Shown: piece by piece, positions 54,300-64,000 of the stretch
How the letters are laid out: each line of letters opens with the position of its first letter
How positions within the stretch are numbered: the first letter of the stretch is position 1
Assembly: GCA_021234155.1 (NCBI GenBank)
Contig: JAJEKV010000050.1
Span: forward strand, 1,862,842 to 1,926,841
Length of the DNA stretch: 64,000 bases
Reading direction: 5' to 3'
From: Isoetes taiwanensis
Taxonomy: Eukaryota > Streptophyta > Lycopodiopsida > Isoetales > Isoetaceae
Position numbers and translations under genes: made by a program
Notes under the pieces: generated by a model
Seen by the model: only the letters and a program-made list of their open reading frames with translations
Told to the model about the DNA's origin: nothing
The model's database searches: none

Positions 54300-57200
54300 C
54301 AAAGCATATTCAACCTTCATATGGCGATCGTCAAGGAACATCCGTGAGTAGCCTTGTTCAAGGGAAAATCATGGTGCCGTGAATCATTCATCTCAAACTT
54401 GATAGCCGACACGTGATGACCAGATCGAAAGTCGCCTTTGTCTTCAAGTAGTAGCTCCCAACTACCATCCGGTCAAGCAAAAGATAGTACAAACCAGCCA
54501 ACACATGTTTATCCACATTGAAGGTTCGATTTCACTATCCTTGACAATTCTCACAAGGATATGCCTCGCTTAACACATTTGACCACATAGAAATCTGCAT
54601 TCTCCCACGATTTCCCTGCTCGGGCTTCAACAAAGAAAGTTATCACCTTCCCCACGCTTCCTGGATAGCCATTCTCCATCACCTTCAAAAAATGCCTCAT
54701 CGATTTAGCCTTCAAGACCTTCACCAAAGAGACTTATCCGGCTTTAGTGTAATATATTTCCAATTCTTCAATCAAGTGCTTGTTCACACAAGATGACCAG
54801 CTTTCCTTTCAAACAGCTACCACGTAAAACAACTTAAACCTCTATGAGCCACCCTTTGTGCTTGATTTGGCCAAGTATGTCCCGGGATGTCGTATTTGCT
54901 TGGTCCTTCCACCCACATACGATCCAAATGGTCTGTCCTATCAACAATTACCTGTAATACCTTAAGAAGGAAACAACAAGTATTGCATCTCACGGGCGAA
55001 GATAATACAAAGACTACTCATCACAAGACAACAGTTCACAGACAAAGACTTAAAGCGGTATGAAATCACTATTCAAAGACATTACAAATAGCTTTACAAA
55101 AGGCAAAGACTACTCAATGTAATACAGCAGATGAAAGCATAATACCTTTTGATGTCCACGTTGTTGGTACCTTCATTCCGGCCGAAGTTGCGAATTCACA
55201 TGCATCGCCAACACCCCTAAATCTCACCCCATCATACTTGAGCCGCTTCTCTAGTGAATGCCCCTTTAAGGGCCCCTTGCCCATCGTGGCTCTCCTTACC
55301 ATGGGCTATCCTAAAGAAATTCCATACTATTTCCTTCCCTAGCTCATGGTGATATCTTGGTAGGAAATAGAATGGCGAGGCCGATTTGAATTGGCTAGAA
55401 CAACCATCCGACCAAACTATATGCCCGGAGAAATCTACACCATTTTATACAAGCCATGAATTGTGCTTTCTAAGACAAGTCTTTGCACAAAAGAGTGTCA
55501 TGAAGCTTGTCATCACTCAAGTAAAATGGATTTCCTTCAATAGCTTTCTCGATCCCCGTAATCGATGTCCATCTTATACGTGATGTGGACGAAATTGTTA
55601 TCGGTCATTGTGCCAATGCCGGCTTTGAACCTCCTTTTGTATTTTTATGTTTGTAATTCTCGCAAAATCAATTACGTAAAACAATGGTGCCATCTTGGAT
55701 ATTGTCCATGCAACTCACGAATTGCATGGCCTCGCCATCTAGCCACTCAGAATTGTGTGGCATTTAATATCTTCAATGTGGAACATGATATGAAATAAAA
55801 TCCTTCAACGCCGTTCTCTTGTAAGACAATCGAGGACCGCCTTTGGTCCTTTCTTTTTTTTTTTTCCCTTGCCATTTGAGGTCTCGTCTTGTGCCGCAGC
55901 AGTCACCAGTCCCACCGGCTTGCTTGTATTTCTTACTTTTGTTTCCCTTCTTCTCAACTTGTGTCGGCCCCAGTCATGGTCCCACCACTACCTTGGATTT
56001 CTTACTTTTGTTTCCCTTCTTGGTGGCATTGGCTCTTTTCTTTCTGGCGCCACCGGCACCTCCTTAATGTAACGCAATCTGCAACTCCACCAAAATTTTC
56101 ACGTCTCCACCGAATCAGAACAAGGTCTCGAGCATAAAATGAAGATTAGCGCCAGTTGAAAGCACAAAAAGCGGTTTTCCGGCCCGATGACAAAAGACAT
56201 ATCAGCATGTTGCAGCATGCAATAAAGAGAGTATTACCTTTTCAAACGTCTTCCATTCAAGCAAGAACTCATGATTCTCTCTCTCTCTTGGATATATAGG
56301 AAGAGTTTTTATGCCACACTTCTGACATGTCTGCATCAAGCAGTCGTGTTTATGCGATTCTTCACCCTCGCTCTTGTTGCAAACCACAGCCCTCCAGAGC
56401 TCACTGGTTGAGTCATACATATATTGGCGGCCGACCACGTCTCACCAGGTCCACAGACCTCGCAGGTGCACTTGCACTCTTCACCATGAAATCCAGTTTT
56501 CGCTGACCTTAATGCATTCAGGGCTACCCTGGCATACTCCAACTTCATATGGTATTGCAACAACAGGTTTCCCTTTCTGATACTTTCTTTACATAAATAG
56601 GCTTCAACTTCTCGAAAGCCTTTAAGCAAACAGGGTGTTCAGGATGTGCCTTTTTGTATTGTTGAAATAGCTCCAGCTGAATGGTGGCCGTTGGTTAGAA
56701 ATATTTATGCAACAATAGCAAAGAAAAATTTGTATGGAAACTTATACCTGTGTGACCTCCATAAGGTGCAAGGGATAAGAAATTCGAAGCCTGACTCTCC
56801 AACAAAGGTTCACAACATCTTTCTTGCAAGGAGAGACTCTGCTATTTTGTTTCCAGAATTCTGTTATGCTTTGCTTGCAAGCAGGGGTGAGAGAATCGCA
56901 CCTCAACCTCCTTTGGAAGCTAGACCACGGACCATTTCCAAGGACGGCTTCCGATTTTCTTAATGCAGCAGTTGCAATTGTTGACCTCATGCAACCTATC
57001 ATAAGAAATATTGCACATTAATCAATGAACATATCTCATCCAGCATCACTCAGCAGATACAAGCACTTAAAAGCACTTAAAAGCACGAAGAAGCACAGGC
57101 ATGAAAGCAAGAATTAGATGCACCTAACAGCCCTGCCATAGTGGAATTGCATCTCGATTTTGTGGAAGAAGCCATCACCAGTGTCGAGGTTCTGGCTCTC

Positions 57201-57674
57201 CAAACATCATGGTTCCTTTGCCTCTTTGTGGCTGCCATTGTCTGTTTCAAGTTGTTGAGCAAAGACCCCTCACGCCTTGCACTCCTTTGGATTTGGCAAA
57301 ATTCCAGGTTCTGAGATTTCCATTTCGTGGTGATGAACCACCCTCTTCATCACATCGGCCTTGAGTTCGGGTGAATGTTTTTTGGTGAGCTTATTGAAGT
57401 AATCAACTACTTGCTTGGCTATTTCTTGCCTGCGTCTCATGCTCAGATCCTCCCGTTCAGCCGCTGCTTTTCTCATCTTATTCCGTAATCTGTATTCTCT
57501 CTTTCTCGCTGCATCCAATTTCTTGTAAATTGCAGAGGAAACTGGATCTTCACGTGATATTTCCTGTGTTGCATTGACATCCAACAAATCTGGAACACTG
57601 TATTGGGATTCATCAGGCCGAAAATCCAATGCTAAACGTGTGATTGCCTCCAGGCCGGTATCAGGGAGCGCCAT
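54300..57674 (-). pseudogene. DDE-type transposase gene, spliced and frameshifted
   Basis: The first likely ATG is 57674 (MALPDTGLEAITRLALDFRP), in an exon ending near 57270 with a basic helix (RKREYRLRNKMRKAAAERE). A second part (57000-56748) ends EFWKQNSRVSP, DVV, MEVTQ and a GTATAAG donor. After a 71-bp intron (56747-56677), LELFQQYKKAHPEHPVCLKA and FEKLKPIYVKKVSERETCCC follow. A Cys-rich region (CKCTCEVCGP; CLMQTCQKCGIKTLP) lies at 56290-56480. Further on, LKDFISYHVPHLKI, YLSDDKLHDTLLCK (about 55510), IVWSDGCSSQFKSA (55379-55422) and WNFF, AHGKGPLKG (about 55290-55330) match a transposase family with WSDGCxxQFKS and WNFFGxGHGKGxHDGAG blocks, which I know from seedless-plant genomes. Stops and frameshifts show decay. 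The superfamily name is uncertain; the 4-bp duplication would fit Sola or Ginger types. Confidence 0.72.
56677..56747 (-). other. Intron in the transposase gene
   Basis: Runs GTATAAG to TTCAG on the minus strand and joins MEVTQ to LELFQQYKK in phase 0. The join is supported by the family's conserved order, not by transcript data. Confidence 0.6.
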
Positions 57675-57928
57675 GAAATTCCTGAGAGAGGGAGGATAAG
57701 TGAATTGGAGGGAGAAATTTCGCGGGCCATGACGAAGTAATCCAATTTGCAACGTACTACCACACCACTCGCGCGAAAATCCAGCCAAAAGCCCACAATC
57801 ATTTTCCTAACGGCTCGTTCGTGAGGTGGACGTGCGAGTACATGAAGGGCGTAAAAAGAAATGACGGGCAGTTACGCCCATCAGCACCCAGATTAAGCAA
57901 AAGCGGGTGCCGATGGCGAACTAAAACC

Positions 57929-57938
57929 CCTATATAAG
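57929..57938 (-). promoter_or_regulatory. TATA-like box near the right end
   Basis: CTTATATAGG on the minus strand lies ~50 bp inside the right TIR and ~255 bp upstream of the transposase ATG at 57674. The motif reads almost the same on the plus strand, so direction is inferred from the gene. Confidence 0.45.
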
Positions 57939-57956
57939 CATCGTCCCCCACGCATG

Positions 57957-57986
57957 CTTTTGCTACCCACCAGCATACTTTCACCC
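57957..57986. repeat. Right terminal inverted repeat
   Basis: CTTTTGCTACCCACCAGCAT then ACTTTCACCC, the reverse complement of the left end apart from one extra base. Confidence 0.88.
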
Positions 57987-57990
57987 TATT

Positions 57991-59315
57991 CTTGGTAATG
58001 ATACGAGAGCCAAAAGGTACATTGGGCATTTCTTGACTCTTCACCCTTTGACCATTGTACCTTTTGCTCTTGATGAGTATAAGCTTACTAAGGAAATAAA
58101 GGATCAAACAAAAATAATAACACCAAACCTCAATCATCAATTACTGGTTCATGTTACTAGTAGCAGTTGGAGATTTATCTAATAAATGGTGAAGTGCCAT
58201 CCTTCCTTCCTTTCTGTTTTAGGAACCTGATTTTCATCCTCATCGGACTCAAATTCCCCATATTATTGCCTCGAACAAAATATTATGTGCTTGCGCCACC
58301 TCTATAATAACCAGAGGGTTTTTTGTTGAAATATCCACCTCTTCTGGCAGTATATCCAGTATTTCCATATCCAAAGTTGTAGTTTCATATCCTCTGCCTC
58401 TACTTTTGTCCATGTCTACCTTATCTAACACCACTTAGTCAAGACACCACGTAATTCCCTGCTAGTTTTGTTCCGATTCTTGGCTATCAAAATCATACCC
58501 CATATTTTTAGGATGAAAGTATACCTGGGAAAAATTTTACCTTGATCAATGCAAAGGCCGACCGCCATATTCTTCGGCAAATGAAAAAGTCCTCCAACAA
58601 TTTTTGGGGAAGCTCAAGTGTTAATACTCAGCCCTCGGTCTTATATTGCCTTTAAATTTGGTGGTTCGAGTATGCTCATTCCACACACATACTATTTTTT
58701 TTTTACCAAAAAACCTTTTCTTAGTACCATTTTAACCTACGAAATGGAATCTAGGTTAAGGGTCCATTACAAACTTTAGATCATTATGCTACCCTTGTCA
58801 TTACTAACGAGGTATATGACAAATTGAGTGTCTCTTCAAAATAATATATTATGTGTAGCAAGACATTTAAAAAAAAAAAAAATCCATAGTTTTGTCATTA
58901 AAATCTACTACAAAGACAAGCCCACGAAGTCTAGATTATTTTCCACCAGCACACATGCCAAGAATATAGCAAAACTTTTGTCATTTCTTCCAAGTAAATC
59001 CACCATATAACTTGCTTGGCAGTGGCACTGTTTTTTTGATAACCTTTACGAGAGAGATTAGTATTGCCTTTTAAGGTCATCAAGTCCAACGAAACAAAGT
59101 TAAAGTAATAGTGCATATTATTTGAGAGGTTCCCAATGATGCAACGTCAAATTGAAATGTAGTGTAATAGATTAGATTCTCATCTATAAATTTTTAGAGA
59201 AATATCAAGCGTGAACGCCATGGCTAAAAACCTACTCATAAAGGTAGTGCCCTGAACACAAGTATACCACGTTCTCCACAAACCCTATAAATGCCCAAAG
59301 ATATCATCCCATCTT
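57991..59315. other. Region without a clear gene
   Basis: At 58250-58430 one minus-strand frame is rich in Gly, Tyr and Arg (NYNFGYGNTGYTARRGGYFN), like the tail of a retroelement gag or an RNA-binding protein. It has no knuckle and no partner domains, so I leave it unassigned. A poly-A run lies at 58870-58882. Confidence 0.35.
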
Positions 59316-59702
59316 TAACCGGCAGGCTTTCGGATCCAGTTGTTGCCCACCGTTGATTGCAGCCCTGTGATAGGGCATAACAGGTACTTAACAGCAGGGG
59401 AACAGGCAGCCTCACCTACGAATTCAGCCGAACCTGTGATAAACAGGCTGAATTCAGCCTAGGATGCCGAACCTATGATAAACAAACTGAATTCAGATGC
59501 CGAATTCATCTTTGTGTGCTCTGGAGAGTGCCGAACCTGTGATAAATCAAGCTGCAAGAGTGATAATCGGAGCTGTGGGTGCAGGTTTGGGTGAGGCAGC
59601 TTGCTTGCCGGTTAAGGGGGTCCATCCCCCTTGCTCGCCTGTTATGGCTGAGATAAACAGGCTTGCTCTCCCGGGCTCGCCTGTTTATCAGTCATAGCAG
59701 GC
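59316..59702. repeat. Compound repeat with inverted arms
   Basis: TTAACCGGCAGGC (59316) is complementary to GCTTGCCGGTTAA (59603). Between them GAATTCAG, GCCGAACCTGTGATAAA and CAGGCTGAATTCAGCC recur three times (about 59420, 59450 and 59525). To the right, GAGATAAACAGGCTTGC is partly complementary to GCCTGTTTATC (59683-59693). It is not coding. Confidence 0.65.
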
Positions 59703-59817
59703 TCTCAAAAGGAATTAACCCCCGCTTAAACCATAGGGCTCAAAGTTTACTAAGATCTGACCGTTGGCAACCATTAGATTTAGCTGGGGTTAAAACCCAT
59801 AACTCACAACATCTTTA

Positions 59818-59895
59818 GAATATTCTGAAGATTATGACAATAATCTCTAGAATATTCTAACGATTATCGAATATTCTGAAGATTATAGAATATTC
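59818..59895. repeat. Cluster of four GAATATTC palindromes
   Basis: GAATATTC at 59818, 59850, 59869 and 59888, with TGAAGATTAT between some copies. A second group of three lies at 60365, 60416 and 60434. GAA-nn-TTC is the half-site arrangement of heat-shock elements, but no gene start is nearby, so a simple degenerate tandem repeat is as likely. Confidence 0.6.
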
Positions 59896-60246
59896 TTTTA
59901 TTCCATTTTTTATTCGTAGTACAAAATTTTCAGAAAATATTAAAAATCAACCGTTTAATAGAGTCTGGCATTGGCAGTCAATGTGTAAAAATCCAAACAT
60001 TTGCTCCACTTTGAACATATCTGACAACAAAGGGCAAACTGCGCTCAAATGAATTCAGTAAGAAATTAATGTTGCTTCAAACTTAAGCCTCGATTTCTGA
60101 TATCCATTCTAAAGAGAATCTTTAGTGCTATACTAGGATCTGCCACATAAGAAAGACAGAATTTCTGTAAGACACAAATTCAGTATGTACTACCACCATG
60201 TTTGCAACATTGAAAGTGCAATTGATAGAAAATAGAGCATTTACCT

Positions 60247-60345
60247 CTTCCATAATAATTTGTAGCATCACAATGCTCAACTTAACCACTGGTCCTTGCA
60301 AGTTAAGTTCATCCAATCGTTGCTCACCATTGGATTGGAACAAGA
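60247..60345 (-). other. Possible exon, unassigned
   Basis: The minus strand reads QSNGEQRLDELNLQGPVVKL, then SIVMLQIIMEE followed by GTAAATG, a plausible donor. No family was recognised and no neighbouring exons were found. Confidence 0.2.
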
Positions 60346-61748
60346 TTATTATACATAACTCTCAGAATATTCTTGCCTTGGCAAATATTCCAGTGATTAT
60401 TGGCATAACTCTCCTGAATATTCTTCTTTCAAAGAATATTCCACTGATATCGCACTCCCTCTGTTTTCTGTGGCCCTTTCTTTCCTGTCTCCCTCTGTTT
60501 CTCTGTTCCGTGTACTTGGCGCTAGACTAAAACAGGGCAAATCACTACTAAATTCGACGTGTGTATGGTAGAAATCAAGGCAAAAGGAGTGCCGGAAAGA
60601 AAAGATCGAAGCATAAATCACAAAAAAGGGGGGCTTCGAAAGCACCAGATCAAAGAAGAAATATTTGTTGTTCGCTTTACATCTCTGTAAACACTAGATA
60701 TTTGTATGAAAAGAATAGAAATCTTTTCTAGGATATGGATTTTCTTCATGTAAACAAAGTTCCGGCTAAGCTGTTTAATTCTTGGTGTAGGTTTGCAAGC
60801 TATGAAGGAAGAAAAGAGTCTCCGAATTAAAGCCTCTTAAGCAGAGTAAAAATTAAGGACGATTAATCGCCAATTGGCTATTTTTTTTAATATTTTTCAA
60901 TTAGGGTTTGATAGATTAGTAGGATCCGTTTTGCACTTCACGGGCTTGCAATCGTCCATTTCTAATTCTTTTTATCTTTGCAGAGAAAGAAATCGCCCAC
61001 GTTGTAATTTTTTTATCGACATAGTAAAATAGGATTAGCCCATATATGATTTTAAAACATTCGTATGAAAAGGGAATCGCCCAAAATAAAAAACATATTG
61101 ATGAGGTGATACCATCACCCGTTATCACCATGCCCATATTAAGAAATCTTGAATTAGGGCTTAAGGCTTCAGAGATTTGGGCAGATTTCGTAGCTGAAAT
61201 TTCATAACCCCATATTGGATTACCTCGGAGATTTTTTTAGGGCTTCATCTTCTGGAGGCCCATTGTAGGCTTCCGTAGTGAATCCAAATAGCATTACATG
61301 CTTTTTTCAATGAAGCTTATTTGGTTTTAGTGTCATTTGGCATTCCAAATTAGCAGGCTCAAGTTTAGGATTGAAGATGATCTCCCCATTGCTTAATTAT
61401 TTCATGAAGGATCTTAAATTTTTGGAAACTTCGTGAAGAAAGTTACAAGTATGAGAGTGCTTTTGCATTGTCTTGTTTTTTCATGTACAGAACTGTATGT
61501 AATCTTACACATTTTTGCCACAAAGGAAAGATATATGTTTGATATCTGATACTTAGTTAAGATCTGTTTATGCTTATTAAATGCTATATAACATGATTTT
61601 GTTGCAGGGATCACATATTTGATGCAAAGCACATACCTGAAGTTTGAGAAACTTCTCATAATAACAGGTTAGTAACATCTGTAGATATTGAATTAAGAAA
61701 TGCTCAGAATGCTCAATTATGGAATGATGAATGCAGGTAGAACAACAA

Positions 61749-62215
61749 CAGTTTGCTTGTTGAACTAAAGCGAATAGTTTGCTTGTTGAACTAAAGCGAA
61801 CGGGAGACACAAGAAAATCGTACCATCAAATGGTTCATCAAACACTTTGAGAAAGTTTTTTGGCTTGAGTGAGATATCTAGAAATGCAAACGAGCCTGAT
61901 GCTGCTTCTGCAAATACTCAACACTCTTCTAAAGCTAGCGTGAGCTCATCTCAAGAGGTACTAAATGTGGAGAATGTGGCTACCATTGGAACACAAGTAG
62001 AGGCTGCTAGTTTACAGTAATGGCTAAGGTAATGCTTACAGTAATGGCTAAGGTAATGCCTCAGGTTTACAGTAGTGGCTAAGGTTTCAGTAATCAAAGT
62101 GCAACCTCAAAATAAAAGCTTGTGATAGTTTACTAAAGGAGTTTACTGAATCGTGTGATACGAGTTTGTTGCTGATAAAGGAGTTTACTGAATCGTTTGT
62201 TGCTGAATAATAATG
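61749..62215. repeat. Short tandem duplications
   Basis: GTTTGCTTGTTGAACTAAAG is doubled at 61749-61798. ACAGTAATGGCTAAGGTAAT is doubled with a third partial copy at 62016-62082. AGGAGTTTACTGAATCGT is doubled at 62136-62198. Confidence 0.8.
61790..62020 (+). other. Open frame inside the TIR element, unassigned
   Basis: A 76-codon frame without an ATG reads KIVPSNGSSNTLRKFFGLSE, then a Ser-rich stretch (SSKASVSSSQEV) to a stop. It could be an exon of a captured gene or of a lost transposase. I do not recognise it. Confidence 0.25.
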
Positions 62216-62718
62216 TCTGGAGGTTAAATCTTTAGTTGCATGCATGTATGAACATATCTGAGCCTGTACAAAATTTACTGGAGTTATTTCTGATATCCTG
62301 GATATTTCTTCTTTAAGGTTAACAGCATTCCACATTCAGCAATATTCAGTTTGTATAAAATGTCACCTATAAGAAATCGAGCATACGTTCCTACGCTTTA
62401 CTTTAGAAGAGGAGTATCATAGGAAATTTGGAGACCTTATCAAAACTATCAAAAGTAGAGCATATCACACGTGAAGTGCTCAATGCTGTGATATTTGGTT
62501 TCCTTTGGTGCGCTTTTGAAATATAACATGCATTTCTGGAGTTGTGACAAAATATAACCCGTGAAGCAAATAAAATCGCCCACTAAGATTAGGATAAATT
62601 CTCTTCGAAAAAAAATCGCCCACATATTAATTAAAAAAAATCTAGAAATACCAAATAATCGCCCATGGATAATAACATAAAAAATATTGAGTGTCCTTAA
62701 TTTTTACTCTGCTCTTAA

Positions 62719-63065
62719 GCTCGAAGATTAGTTCGATTCAGGCGCTGAAATGCAGCATTCCTTATGAAATCTCTCTGTCAAGCAGTATACAGGACCAAAA
62801 TCAAGAAACGCCAACAAATTCCCTGCATTTTGTGGCAAACCTGTAGCAAAAAATATGTATAAATTCTGGCTCAAATCTGCAATTTTAGCCTACAACAGCC
62901 TCTGTCTTTGCAGGATCTGGTTTCTAGGCAAATTTGTCCAAATTTGGCACAGTTTTAGAAGCCAAAAAGAGGCAAAGATACACTGGATTTCACAGTATCT
63001 CCAATACAGAAGATTTGTTAAAGGGCGGCAATTGTCTGGAGATACTTGCTCGGACCAGTGGTTGA
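62719..63065. other. Non-coding stretch, nothing recognised
   Basis: No gene or repeat was seen between the TIR element and the hairpin to its right. Confidence 0.4.
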
Positions 63066-63172
63066 GGGAGGTCAACCTCCTCCTCTCGAGGGTCATGCAA
63101 AATAACCCTCTCGGCCTGCCGGCCTCGAGGGTTATTTTGCATAACCCTCTCAAGGAGGAGGTTAACCTCCTC
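63066..63172. repeat. Long hairpin with ~50-bp arms
   Basis: The left arm GGGAGGTCAACCTCC ... GGTCATGCAAAATAACCCTC pairs with the right arm GAGGGTTATTTTGCATAACC ... GGAGGTTAACCTCC around a CGGCCTGCCGGCC centre. Each arm itself contains a smaller palindrome (GGAGGTCAACCTCC and GGAGGTTAACCTCC). Confidence 0.88.
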
Positions 63173-63598
63173 TTCATCCATGGGTTGAAGCCTGGAGATT
63201 TTGAACTATTATACAGTAGTGGACAGAAGCCCCTCAGGATGATCAGGAGCAGCGAATTAATAAGTTGGAAGAGGAGAACGTGTATGCAATGCAACAGGAA
63301 ATAGTTAACTCAAACGGCAAGTTGCTAAGATTGGCATTGATAAAAAAATTAGTATGTCTGCAAACTCATTAAGATGGCCGTAGCTTAACAAGACACACTG
63401 GTTAAAGAAAAATATATAAAAATCATAATCATGTGACTCTAATAAAGATATACAATCTGTTGGACATACCAGAATGATGCTTTTAAACATATTTACTGTA
63501 ACTGTAACATATCAGATATATCAAAGGAAAATGAGCAACATGCTCAAATTGATATGCAGCCAGAGCTCCACTTAAACCTACTAAATTGGAAATCAAAC

Positions 63599-63605
<7 letters not shown>

Positions 63606-63636
<31 letters not shown>

Positions 63637-63640
63637 TTTT
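63606..63640. repeat. (GATA)n microsatellite
   Basis: About eight GATA units. The sequence to the right (ATTTTAATGTCACGCC) has the same layout as LINE 3' ends of this window (tail, then TTTTTA-TC-TCCAC), so it could be another LINE end in minus orientation, but the similarity is short. Confidence 0.8.
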
Positions 63641-63805
63641 AATGTCACGCCACTAGGCAGCATCCAACTGGACATGTGACCACACACCACACTACATTGC
63701 TCAGTTGGGCCCTGCCCCCAACCATTTTACATTGCGTCTGTGGGTTTTGACACCCAACAGTTCATAGTGCGATTCTGGGCAGTCTCGAACTCGAGAAATA
63801 AGAAA

Positions 63806-64000
63806 AGTTTTACCTTGCAACAATGGCGCCACAGAAAATTGTGGCCATGAAAATAGCGGCAAAGGAGCTTACATCTGCGGTTTCTCCAAAGCATGTCTAC
63901 TTCCAAGGAAAATGAGCAAGAACATGCTCGAATTGGCATACACAAGAAAAGTTTTACCTTGCAACAATAGCGCCAAAGAAGATTGTGACCATGAAAATAG
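63806..64000. repeat. Direct repeat at the right window edge
   Basis: AAAAGTTTTACCTTGCAACA at 63804 recurs at 63947, followed in both by GCGCCA, AGAA and CCATGAAAATAG. AAGGAAAATGAGCAA and ATGCTC also recur at 63526 and 63906. The unit probably continues past the window. Confidence 0.8.

Larger units (their letters stand above)
50328..57986. mobile_element. Two-gene DNA transposon with TIRs (7.66 kb)
   Basis: The left end GGGTGAAAGTATGCTGGTGG (50328) and the reverse complement of the right end (57986) are the same over about 29 bp, with one extra G on the right. TATT abuts both ends (50324-50327, 57987-57990), giving a probable 4-bp target duplication. Inside, a plus-strand gene starts near the left end and a minus-strand transposase gene starts near the right end; they converge around 53.9-54.3 kb. 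Both genes show GT-AG introns of about 72 bp and several frameshifts, so this copy is probably inactive. Confidence 0.85.
60841..62712. mobile_element. TIR DNA transposon, 1.87 kb, non-autonomous
   Basis: GCAGAGTAAAAATTAAGGAC at 60841-60860 is the exact reverse complement of 62693-62712 (20 of 20 bases). TCTTAA flanks both ends (60835-60840, 62713-62718), a 6-bp direct repeat. Near the ends lie six AATCGCC(C)A motifs, all on the plus strand: 60865, 60991, 61075, 62574, 62614 and 62657. The interior has only an exon-like open frame (61790-62020, PSNGSSNTLRKFFGLSE) and short tandem duplications. No transposase was recognised. Confidence 0.85.

Noticed and set aside
63606-63800. Minus-strand LINE end with (GATA)n tail
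   Set aside because: The layout is similar to the other LINE ends, but the shared sequence is too short and the GGGACCC block is missing.

Overview
The window looks like nuclear DNA of a land plant, probably a fern or another seedless plant with a large, transposon-rich genome. This rests on a PLS-class pentatricopeptide repeat (PPR) gene, a plant GT47 glycosyltransferase gene, Ty1/copia and LINE debris, short GT-AG introns, and a DDE-type transposase gene of a kind I associate with seedless plants. The species call is inference. Gene density is low: only two protein genes look intact in 64 kb, both on the minus strand (exostosin/GT47 at 21342-22718, PPR at 24550-27072). Everything else is gene fragments, duplications and mobile elements.

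Layout. 1-12230: a duplicated block in three copies (1-2771, 3037-4562, 9538-12230) containing decayed antisense PPR pieces, a tandem array of a ~393-bp unit with tRNA-like A and B boxes (4563-6292), a LINE 3' end, a near-perfect fold-back and a decayed 5' copy of the intact PPR gene (8846-9610). 12231-20540: a 1.2-kb palindrome whose arms carry an exon of a lung-seven-transmembrane receptor gene (13083-14298), a hairpin-headed dispersed repeat, an EDM2-like PHD gene fragment (16522-16906) and a 5'-truncated LINE. 20541-27072: the two intact genes. 27073-34900: short module repeats, a duplicated promoter-like segment rich in CATGCA, and a LINE with a ~395-bp (GGAA)n tail. 34940-45345: a full-length but decayed Ty1/copia element, split by a 4.8-kb minus-strand LINE (38378-43151) with a matching target duplication. 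45807-46570: another LINE end.

50328-57986 is the most interesting part: a 7.66-kb DNA transposon with ~29-bp terminal inverted repeats and TATT on both sides. Two genes converge inside it. The left gene ends in an FCP1/NIF-type (CTD-phosphatase-like) domain; the right gene is a spliced DDE-type transposase. Both have introns of about 72 bp, and both carry frameshifts. A second TIR element (60841-62712) has perfect 20-bp TIRs, a 6-bp target duplication and six AATCGCC(C)A motifs near its ends. The right edge holds a long hairpin and short repeats.

The intact genes need not work together: one is a Golgi-type glycosyltransferase, the other an organelle-RNA-type PPR protein. Motif identities come from recognising conserved residues by eye; no database search was run.
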